Source: JAADHY01 sp964428935 (GTDB lineage Bacteria > Planctomycetota > Planctomycetia > Planctomycetales > Planctomycetaceae). Taken from it: a DNA stretch of 21,291 bases. Shown here piece after piece: positions 15,240 to 21,291 of the stretch. The notes beneath the pieces were generated by a model that searched no databases, was not told the DNA's origin, and was given only the letters and a program-made list of their open reading frames with translations. Location: NCBI GenBank assembly GCA_964428935.1, contig CAYSAG010000057.1, positions 1-21,291 of the forward strand, given 5' to 3'. Numbering within the stretch: the stretch's first letter is position 1; each line of letters opens with the position of its first letter. The position numbers and the translations under genes are program-made.

Positions 15240-16448
15240 CGTCCGCCGAACCAGCTCGCGCACCTTGTCTTCGTCCACTTCGACCCCCAGGCCAGGACCG
15301 GTGGGCACCTCGGCCCGACCGTCGTGGACGCGAATGGGCTGCTTGAGCACGTCGGCGGTGAGAAACTGCGGGCCGTTGAGAGCGGCGGGCTTTTTCAAGC
15401 CAAAGGCTCCGTAAAGAATGAGCGACGCGGCCAGCGAGACGTCTGGGTCCGTCAGCCCGCTCCCGAGCCACAACAGCCCGTGCTGCTGAAGCAGTTCGAT
15501 TTGCCGTTTGGCCGAGACCAGTCCGCCGCACCGAGAGGGCTTCATGGCCACGCCGTCCAACATTCCCAGACGAATGAACTCTTCCAGCTCGACGGGCGAC
15601 ACCACGCCTTCGTCCATGAGAATCGGCAGCGCTCCCTGCTTCTTCAGCTTCTGGTAACCGGCAATCTGGTTGGGTCGCAGCGGAGCTTCCAGGACGTCCA
15701 CGCCCGCGTCGGCCAGTTTCGGAGCCACTTCCAGAGCCGTGGCCACGTCGTAGCCGCCGTTGGCGTCGGCCCACAGAAAGCCGTCCGGCACGCGTTTTCG
15801 GACGGCCCGAGCCAGCTCGACATCGAACTTCGGGTCCGGCGACACCTTAATGTTGAAGTTGCGGTAGCCGCGCTGCCAGCCGGCGTCAATCAGAGCGTCG
15901 ACTTCGTCGAGCGACCGAACGTTGACGGTCCAACTGAGCGTCACGGAACCGCCCGGCTTCCGACCCCACAGCTCGGCTACATTCTTGCCGCTCAGCTTGC
16001 CCACCAAGTCGTGTAAGGCCAAGTCGATGCCCGCGCGCGAAATGGGCATGCCTGTGGAGAAACCGGGCGCAACGGCTCGGTCCATGGCCGCGTGAGCTCC
16101 TTCCAAGTCGAACGGGTCGCGACCGACCAGCACAGGGGCGTAGTAGTCGTGCAAGACGACGGTCGCCGTCTCCAGCGTCTCGTACGACCACTTGGCAATG
16201 GGAACGCTTTGGCCCCACCCGACCGTGCCGTCGTCCGCCGTAATCTTGACCAGAACGGCCGCTCGCCCGTGGGAACTGTGCGGACCGGTGAAAAACTTGA
16301 AGTACCCGGTCATGGGGTACCGCGTGGGAAAGATTTCAATTCGCTCAATCTTCACCTTCTGGCCCCTTTCCTTTGCCCCAGCCTCTCCGGCAACCCAAAC
16401 GGACGCAGCCGCCGCTGACTTCAGGAACTGACGCCGACTCCACCGCAT
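15219..16448 (-). CDS. Tat-exported mandelate racemase/muconate lactonizing enzyme family protein
   Basis: This 409-residue enolase-superfamily enzyme abstracts a proton next to a carboxylate using Mg2+. Residues 4-10 are RRQFLK-type Tat text followed by an Ala-rich core, so it should be exported folded. The capping domain (about 33-150) precedes a TIM barrel. Likely catalytic residues are Lys201 (NIKVS, matching the second Lys of KxK), metal ligands Asp228 (WADAN), Glu254 (LEAP) and Asp279 (MDE), and Lys303 (MKPSRCGG). Paired lysines on strands 2 and 6 point to the MLE subgroup (racemase, epimerase, cycloisomerase or OSBS-like chemistry) rather than a dehydratase. The substrate cannot be read from the sequence. 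ATG 16448 has GTGAGG about 10 bases upstream. It follows a Tat-exported oxidoreductase gene after 273 bases. Confidence 0.88.
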   Translation of the reverse strand: MRWSRRQFLKSAAAASVWVAGEAGAKERGQKVKIERIEIFPTRYPMTGYFKFFTGPHSSHGRAAVLVKITADDGTVGWGQSVPIAKWSYETLETATVVLHDYYAPVLVGRDPFDLEGAHAAMDRAVAPGFSTGMPISRAGIDLALHDLVGKLSGKNVAELWGRKPGGSVTLSWTVNVRSLDEVDALIDAGWQRGYRNFNIKVSPDPKFDVELARAVRKRVPDGFLWADANGGYDVATALEVAPKLADAGVDVLEAPLRPNQIAGYQKLKKQGALPILMDEGVVSPVELEEFIRLGMLDGVAMKPSRCGGLVSAKRQIELLQQHGLLWLGSGLTDPDVSLAASLILYGAFGLKKPAALNGPQFLTADVLKQPIRVHDGRAEVPTGPGLGVEVDEDKVRELVRRTPLKWPT

Positions 16449-16721
16449 TGGCCGTCGCCTCACTTCAAGCGTCGTTGGTTTGTCGACCTTCGCCCGTCCC
16501 AGTGCCGGCACGGAGTCTTTTCGCGACGCCCGACCGCTGTGAACCGCAAGGCACTCCGCGAGCGCCGCGCGCTCCGGCAATGGACGACGTTCCTCCAGCT
16601 TCCCACGCAGCGCACGGCTCCGCCGCGTGGCAGCTCGCGCAACCCCCCGCACCGTGCGGCGCCTTCTTTCTCACTGGCGGGCCACTCGCTCCGTCCGCCG
16701 GTCCGCCAACCGCCCGAAGCT

Positions 16722-18041
16722 CTAGACCTGCTCGGGCAACGCGTACTTCTTCCGTTGCGGACGACGAAGCAACGCATTGGCCTCGTCGTCGCCCGGGAAG
16801 ATTTCACGCTCCGGGTCCCACCGCAGCGGTCGGTTCAACCAGCGAGCAATGTTGCCCAGGTGGCAAAGAGTCGCTGACCGGTGACCGATTTCCACGTCCG
16901 CCACGGGACGTTTCCGAGTCTTGATGCAGTCGATCCAGTTCTGCAGGTGGTTGTCGCTGACGTAGAGCCGGACGTCGGTGTCCTTGAACGGCTCTTCGTC
17001 CAGCTCGGCCGGCTCAATCTTGTACTTCCCGCGAGTGATTGTGACCCGACCTTTCTCGCCGATGAAAACCGCCCCGCCGCGCGGCGCGTCGTCTTCCAGC
17101 TTCAGGACCACTCCGTTCGCGTAACGAAACCGAACCAGCGGCCGACTGCAAATCTTGTTTCCTTTCGCAATTGGGCCGGGCTGCGTGTACGTCGGCGGAT
17201 TGAACTCGCCTCCTTCCGTCCAAATCTCGACCGGACCGGTCAGGTCGGTCCCCAAGGCCCACTGAATCTGGTCCAGCCCGTGAGCTCCCCAGCCCGTCAT
17301 TTCGCCGCCAGACCACGGTCGGAAGGAAATCCACCCGGGGTTGGCCCGCGGAGTGTAAATGTCCTTGTTGTACGGCACGACCGGCGTCTGGCCACACCAC
17401 GCGTCCCAGTCGAGCCCCTCTGGAACCGGTTGGCCGGGAAGGGCACAGTTCCAAGGGCTGGGGTAGTTGTACCCAATGACCGTGTGGACTCGCCCAATTC
17501 GCCCGTTCCGCACCAACTCACACCCTCGCCGGTTGGCGGCCATCGACCTTTGCTGGCTGCCTGTTTGGAAAACAATGTTGTACTTCCGAGCGGCCTGCAC
17601 GAGCAGTTGGCCTTCGTGGACCGTTAGCGTCAGCGGCTTTTCGCAGTACACGTCCTTGCCCGCTTGGCACGCATGGATCGACGGCAGCGTGTGCCAGTGG
17701 TCCGGTGTGGCGACGACGACCGCGTCGACGTCTTTCGCTTCGAGCATTTTTCGGTAGTCGTAGTAGACTCGGCAGCCAAGTCGAGCGGCCACCTTGTCGG
17801 CTCGAGGCCGGTAAATGTCACAAACGGCCACAATCTGAGCGTCCTTGGGCAGTCCCATCAACTGGTTGCCCCGCCGACCGACTCCAATGTAGGCCACGCC
17901 CACTCGGTCGTTCGCCGCGGCTCGAGCAGGCGACCCGAAAACGCCGGACGGCACCAGCCACGGCGCGAGAATGCCAGCCCCGGTCGCCGCTGTGCAACGT
18001 CGCAAGAAGTGCCTTCTCGAAAGTCGTCCCCTGTTGGCCAT
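16722..18041 (-). CDS. Tat-exported Gfo/Idh/MocA family oxidoreductase
   Basis: This 439-residue NAD(P)-dependent sugar oxidoreductase has a Tat signal (SRRHFLRR at about 8-15, then a hydrophobic stretch ending near AAAND). The Rossmann fold follows with GVAYIGVGRRGNQ at about 48-60, and the family motif CEKPLT lies at about 133-138, its Lys binding cofactor and substrate. GSQQRS near residue 161 and the C-terminal substrate domain with GGEMTGWGAHGLDQIQWALG fit the large planctomycete/GH109-like branch. The exported location with a tightly bound cofactor recalls glucose-fructose oxidoreductase. ATG 18041 is preceded by GGGAG 11 bases upstream. It may share a transcript with the enolase-family gene; the reaction and sugar are unknown. 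Confidence 0.9.
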   Translation of the reverse strand: MANRGRLSRRHFLRRCTAATGAGILAPWLVPSGVFGSPARAAANDRVGVAYIGVGRRGNQLMGLPKDAQIVAVCDIYRPRADKVAARLGCRVYYDYRKMLEAKDVDAVVVATPDHWHTLPSIHACQAGKDVYCEKPLTLTVHEGQLLVQAARKYNIVFQTGSQQRSMAANRRGCELVRNGRIGRVHTVIGYNYPSPWNCALPGQPVPEGLDWDAWCGQTPVVPYNKDIYTPRANPGWISFRPWSGGEMTGWGAHGLDQIQWALGTDLTGPVEIWTEGGEFNPPTYTQPGPIAKGNKICSRPLVRFRYANGVVLKLEDDAPRGGAVFIGEKGRVTITRGKYKIEPAELDEEPFKDTDVRLYVSDNHLQNWIDCIKTRKRPVADVEIGHRSATLCHLGNIARWLNRPLRWDPEREIFPGDDEANALLRRPQRKKYALPEQV

Positions 18042-18191
18042 GTCCTGTTCTCCCACTTCACTTCGCCCTCCGCCAAGCTGTGAAACAGACCGGCCTACGC
18101 AGCCGGACTTCCGAGCCGAGGCGGCCGGCGCCAGCGGAGTTGCCCGCACGCGCGGTCGGTGCCGCACCGTAGGCACCTCGTTCCCCTCTTG

Positions 18192-19607
18192 TCAAAACTC
18201 CGCCGACTTCGGCGTCCGCGGAAACGGAATGCAATCTCGAATGTTCTGCATGCCGGTGATCAGTTGCAGGGTGCGCTCCAGACCGAGCCCGAAGCCGGAA
18301 TGCGGCACGGTCCCGAAACGACGAAGGTCCAGGTACCACCAGTAGTCGTCCGGGTTCAGTCCGCATTCCCGCATTCGCTCGACCAACACCTCGTACCGCT
18401 CTTCCCGTTGACTGCCGCCAATGATTTCTCCGACGCGTGGCACCAGCACGTCCATGGCTCGAACGGTTTTGCCGTCGTCGTTCAACCGCATGTAGAAGGG
18501 TTTCAACGTTCGAGGGTAGTCGAACAGAATGACCGGCTTCCGGAAATGCTCCTCCGTCAAGTACCGTTCGTGCTCCGACTGCAGGTCCCGTCCCCACTCA
18601 ATGGGAAACTGGAACGGACGGCCGCTGCTGCGGAGAATGTCAATCGCTTCGGTGTACGAAATTCGAACAAAGTCGTGCTGGACGATGTTGTCCAAAGTGG
18701 CGAACAGCGTGTTGTCGATTCGGTCGTTGAAGAACTGCATGTCCTCCGGACATCGTTCCAGCACCTGCCGGATGATCGTTCGGATGAATTCCTCGGCCAG
18801 GTTCATGTTGTCTTCCAGCTCGTAGAACGGCATTTCCGGCTCGACCATCCAGAACTCGGCCAGGTGTCGGGTGGTGTTGGAGTTCTCCGCGCGAAAGGTG
18901 GGGCCGAACGTGTAGCATTCCCCGACCGAACAGGCGAAGACTTCGGCCTCCAGCTGGCCGCTCACGGTCAGGTAAGCCGGCCGGCCGAAAAAGTCCTCCG
19001 AGTAGTCGACTTCGGTTGCTTCCCGTGCCAATTGCTCCAGGTCCAACGTCGTCACCCGGAACAAGGCGCCGGCACCCTCGCAGTCGCTGGTTGTAATAAT
19101 GGGTGTATGAATGTAGACGAATCCGCGAGACTGGAAAAACTCGTGAATGGCCATGGACAGCGCGTTGCGGACTCGCGTCATGGCACCGAAGGTGTTGGTC
19201 CGCGGGCGCAAGTGAGCGATTTCGCGGAGAAACTCGAAGCTGTGCCGCTTTTTCTGCAGCGGGTACTTCTCGGGGTCGGCCGGTCCGAGCACGTCCAGCG
19301 ACTCCGCGTGCAGCTCGATCCGCTGTCCCTTCCCGGGCGACTCCTTCAACTCACCCGAGACGCAGACGCTGGTGCCCGTGGTCACTTGCTTGATCCGCGT
19401 GGCATAGTCCGGCCAAGTCCCGTCGACAATCACCTGCAAGTTTTTCAGACAACTGCCGTCGTTCAGTTCGACGAACGAGAAGCCTTGCTTCGAGTCACGC
19501 CGCGTCCGGACCCACCCCAGAACCCGGACCCGCTGGCCCGGCTGCCCTGACCGAAGAACGTCGGCAATTCGCGTCCGTTCCATTGCGCACTGTCCACTTC
19601 GCTCCAT
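18192..19607 (-). CDS. asnS: Asparaginyl-tRNA synthetase
   Basis: This class II aminoacyl-tRNA synthetase charges tRNA-Asn with asparagine using ATP in the cytoplasm. An OB-fold anticodon domain leads (RVLGWVRTRRDSKQGFSFVELNDGSC). Class II motif 1 is around GFVYIHTPIITTSDCEGAG, motif 2 around FRAENSNTTRHLAEFWMVEPE, and motif 3 is GFGLGLERTLQLITG. The end RDCIPFPRTP matches AsnS closely. Motif 2 and the C-terminal GLGLER text are of the Asn rather than the Asp enzyme. The 471-residue start at ATG 19607 has GAGG seven bases upstream; ATG 19583 would align better with the usual AsnS start (MxxxxxADVL). Length is normal. It lies downstream of a strong terminator, so it likely has its own promoter, though none was identified. 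Confidence 0.97.
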   Translation of the reverse strand: MERSGQCAMERTRIADVLRSGQPGQRVRVLGWVRTRRDSKQGFSFVELNDGSCLKNLQVIVDGTWPDYATRIKQVTTGTSVCVSGELKESPGKGQRIELHAESLDVLGPADPEKYPLQKKRHSFEFLREIAHLRPRTNTFGAMTRVRNALSMAIHEFFQSRGFVYIHTPIITTSDCEGAGALFRVTTLDLEQLAREATEVDYSEDFFGRPAYLTVSGQLEAEVFACSVGECYTFGPTFRAENSNTTRHLAEFWMVEPEMPFYELEDNMNLAEEFIRTIIRQVLERCPEDMQFFNDRIDNTLFATLDNIVQHDFVRISYTEAIDILRSSGRPFQFPIEWGRDLQSEHERYLTEEHFRKPVILFDYPRTLKPFYMRLNDDGKTVRAMDVLVPRVGEIIGGSQREERYEVLVERMRECGLNPDDYWWYLDLRRFGTVPHSGFGLGLERTLQLITGMQNIRDCIPFPRTPKSAEF

Positions 19608-19680
19608 GAAACCGCCTCGTCTGCTCGTCTACGCCTCTCCCACCCGGCTCCGCGACTGCCAACCGAGCCCCGGACGAGCC

Positions 19681-19711
19681 AAAAAAGAAGCCCGCGCTGG
19701 CGGCGCGGGCT
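19681..19711 (-). terminator. Rho-independent terminator of the cytochrome c peroxidase gene
   Basis: On the minus strand a perfect nine-pair GC-rich stem (agcccgcgc with gcgcgggct, five-base loop) is followed by TTCTTTTTT. It begins 33 bases after the peroxidase stop and lies 74 bases before the asnS start, so it separates the two genes. Confidence 0.9.
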
Positions 19712-19743
19712 CGGCTGTCTCAGAACGGCAGCATGTCAGCGGC

Positions 19744-20808
19744 CTACTTCGGAAACCGCTTCGGCTCCTGGAACTGCTGCCACCCCTCGCCGCTGAGCGC
19801 TTTCAAGAACTCTACCAAATCCTTTTTCTCTTGGGCAGTCAAGCCCAGCGGCTTGATCCGCGGGTCCAGCTGCGGATTCTTGATTCCGCCCTTGTTCATG
19901 TACTCGACCACTTCTTCCAGCGTCTCCAAGCTGCCGTCATGCATGTACGGGAACGTGTTGGCGATTTCTCGCAACGTCGGAACCTTGAACCGCCCTTTGT
20001 CTTCTTCTTTCTTCGTCACCACGTAACGCCCCAAGTCTGGATTGGGCTTGTCCATTCCAATGCCGATGTTGACGAACTGCTCGTTGGTCAAGTTCGGCCC
20101 GCTGTGACACTGCACGCAGCCGGCCTTACCCTCGAAAAGCTGCAAGCCTCGCTTCTGCGCTTCGGTCAACGCCGAGTGGTCGCCGGCCTTGTAACGGTCG
20201 TACGGCGAGTTGCCCGACAGCACCAAGCGTTCGAACGTGGCAATGGCCTGCCCAACTCGTTCGATCGTGATTTCGGGGTCCCCAAAAGCCCTCTTGAAAC
20301 GCCGTACGTAGCCTTTGATCCGCTTCAACTTCTCGACCACTTTGGCGTGAGCGACTTTGGGGTCTTTCTCGTTCGTCATCTCGACCGGGTTGGCCAGCGG
20401 TCCAATGGCCTGCTCTTCCAGCGACGCGGCCCGTCCATCCCAAAACTGTAACGTGCTGTAGGCGCGGTTGATGACCGTCGGAGCGCTTCGGTCGCCGGTC
20501 TGGCCGTTGATACCGGTGGACACGGCCGAGTTGTCGGTAAAGGCCATGTCCGGCGAGTGACAAGTGGCGCACGAAATGGTGTCGTCAGAGGAAAGCCGCG
20601 TGTCGAAGTAAAGCAACCAACCCAGCTCAGCCTTCGCGGCCGAGTACGGGTTGTCTTTGGGCCAAGGAATCTCCGGCAAACCCAGCGGTGGCTTCGGCGG
20701 CTCCTTCGGAAACCGGCGTTGCTTCTTCCCTTTTTCTGCGGCAAGAGCAACACCCGCCAACCCAACCGCCAGGACGACGGCAACCGTCCCAAAGATGCGT
20801 TTCCACAT
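19744..20808 (-). CDS. Di-haem cytochrome c peroxidase / MauG family protein
   Basis: The 354-residue periplasmic protein has a clear signal peptide (about 1-23, ending ALA before AEKG). Two CxxCH haem c sites are present: CATCH at residues 80-84 and CVQCH at 221-225. Conserved family text includes AELGWLLYFDTRLSSDDTISC, RSAPTVINRAYSTLQFWDGR, NPVEM at about 130-134, and FPYMHDGSLETLEEVVEYMN at about 287-306. These enzymes reduce H2O2 with electrons from small cytochromes, while MauG relatives oxidise other substrates; the sequence does not settle which. ATG 20808 is preceded by a perfect AGGAGG seven bases away. It is single-gene transcribed: promoter candidate upstream, terminator downstream. 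Confidence 0.94.
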   Translation of the reverse strand: MWKRIFGTVAVVLAVGLAGVALAAEKGKKQRRFPKEPPKPPLGLPEIPWPKDNPYSAAKAELGWLLYFDTRLSSDDTISCATCHSPDMAFTDNSAVSTGINGQTGDRSAPTVINRAYSTLQFWDGRAASLEEQAIGPLANPVEMTNEKDPKVAHAKVVEKLKRIKGYVRRFKRAFGDPEITIERVGQAIATFERLVLSGNSPYDRYKAGDHSALTEAQKRGLQLFEGKAGCVQCHSGPNLTNEQFVNIGIGMDKPNPDLGRYVVTKKEEDKGRFKVPTLREIANTFPYMHDGSLETLEEVVEYMNKGGIKNPQLDPRIKPLGLTAQEKKDLVEFLKALSGEGWQQFQEPKRFPK

Positions 20809-20815
20809 AGCTGAT

Positions 20816-20821
20816 CCTCCT
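20816..20821 (-). promoter_or_regulatory. Consensus ribosome binding site of the peroxidase gene
   Basis: AGGAGG on the minus strand lies seven bases before ATG 20808. It is the strongest ribosome site in the window and fixes the start. Confidence 0.85.
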
Positions 20822-20951
20822 GTGCTTTCCGAAGCGTTTCAAACGGAAGGGCAGAAGAGACCGAGTGGGCTCACGGTTGACTGTCGAGAAAGGGTCTTCA
20901 AACGCGAAGCACTCGCGAACCGACCACCTCCTGAGCTAAACAGACACGGCC

Positions 20952-20981
20952 ACTATACCCGAGGCGACTTGCGGCCGACAA
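20952..20981 (-). promoter_or_regulatory. Sigma70-type promoter candidate for the peroxidase gene
   Basis: On the minus strand TTGTCG (20981-20976) and TATAGT (20957-20952) are separated by 18 bases. The -10 matches five of six consensus bases and the -35 four of six. It would give an untranslated leader of about 135-140 bases. Confidence 0.35.
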
Positions 20982-21227
20982 GCTCGCCGCGTTAATGGAA
21001 CGTCAAATTTCGTCCAATAAAGCAAAAGAGACTAACTTTGTCGTGTCTGTATGAATGGAGGTCTTGCTGTCGAGACGAACCAGGTCGTGTGTCGCTTGCC
21101 CGGCCAGTGTGGAGTTCCGCGACACAGTCTCCGCCCCGCACCAGTTGCCGCGACTCAGTGCCGCTCGGACCAGCAGCTCCACACCTGCTTGAACCTCTCC
21201 GTGGCAGGTCGTACACTACGTTCCGCA

Positions 21228-21291
21228 ATGGAACATGACGCCAGTTACAAACGGTTGTTCTCCCACCCGGAGCTGGTGGCCGACCTGCTGC
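21228..21291 (+). CDS. Probable Rpn-family (PD-(D/E)XK) nuclease/transposase-like protein, cut by window edge
   Basis: Twenty-one codons are visible from ATG 21228, reading MEHDASYKRLFSHPELVADL and continuing past the edge. The pattern D-x-x-YK-x-LFSHPE-x-v-x-DLL is the usual start of Rpn (recombination-promoting nuclease, formerly transposase_31) proteins, which are PD-(D/E)XK nucleases tied to RecA-independent recombination. The catalytic residues are outside the window. No strong ribosome site was seen. The identity is likely, but only the first helix is present. Confidence 0.6.
   Translation, partial: MEHDASYKRLFSHPELVADLL

Larger units (their letters stand above)
20809..21227. other. 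Intergenic region between divergent genes, with an AT-rich patch
   Basis: No gene is supported in these 419 bases. They contain the peroxidase ribosome site and promoter candidate and a distinctly AT-richer patch at about 20,995-21,055. That patch is a plausible promoter zone for the plus-strand gene at the right edge, but no clean -35/-10 pair was found for it. Confidence 0.5.

Noticed and set aside
18160..18182. GGTGCC...GGCACC inverted repeat after asnS as a possible terminator.
   Set aside because: Only a six-pair stem with an eight-base loop and no T-run on either strand.
20880..20945. Minus-strand TTTAGCTCAGGAGGTGG resembling a tRNA D-arm.
   Set aside because: No matching acceptor stem, anticodon arm or GGTTCGA-type T-arm follows at the right distance, so it is not a tRNA.

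Overview
The window is GC-rich bacterial chromosome that looks like a planctomycete, probably near the Pirellulales. The grounds are the mix of gene families: a Tat-exported Gfo/Idh/MocA oxidoreductase, a Tat-exported enolase-superfamily enzyme, a di-haem cytochrome c peroxidase, and a hybrid type II secretion / type IV pilus locus with many Arg-rich extensions. The taxon is inferred, not proven. No rRNA, tRNA, CRISPR array or insertion sequence was found.

Layout. (1) Positions 1-2008, plus strand: nuoC and nuoD, the end of a respiratory complex I cluster, possibly preceded by the last codons of nuoB. (2) Positions 14867 down to 2142, minus strand: a ten-gene secretion/pilus locus. In transcription order it has three prepilin-like proteins and a GspK/PilX-like protein (GspI-, GspJ-, GspK- and GspH-like), then PilM, PilN, PilO and a PilP/GspC-like platform, then a secretin with a huge disordered linker, then a membrane-anchored TPR protein. 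The genes overlap or lie close together, with four-base ATGA overlaps at PilN/PilO and secretin/TPR. Spacers of 112-261 bases separate the modules. The assembly ATPase, the polytopic membrane protein, the major pseudopilin and the prepilin peptidase are not in the window. (3) Positions 15219-18041, minus strand: two Tat-signal enzymes, an MLE-type enolase-superfamily protein and a Gfo/Idh/MocA oxidoreductase, which may act together on exported carbohydrate or acid-sugar metabolism. (4) Positions 18192-20808, minus strand: asparaginyl-tRNA synthetase, then a clear rho-independent terminator belonging to the cytochrome c peroxidase gene upstream of it. (5) The last 64 bases hold the start of a probable Rpn-family (PD-(D/E)XK) nuclease/transposase-like gene on the plus strand.

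The most notable points are these. The secretion locus contains all-in-one-gene oddities: 80- and 95-residue leaders on prepilins, a roughly 400-residue linker and a 124-residue tail on the secretin, and a secretin-coupled TPR partner. The tetranucleotide GATC is almost absent from the first 16.9 kb (one copy by eye) but occurs ten times in the last 4.4 kb.
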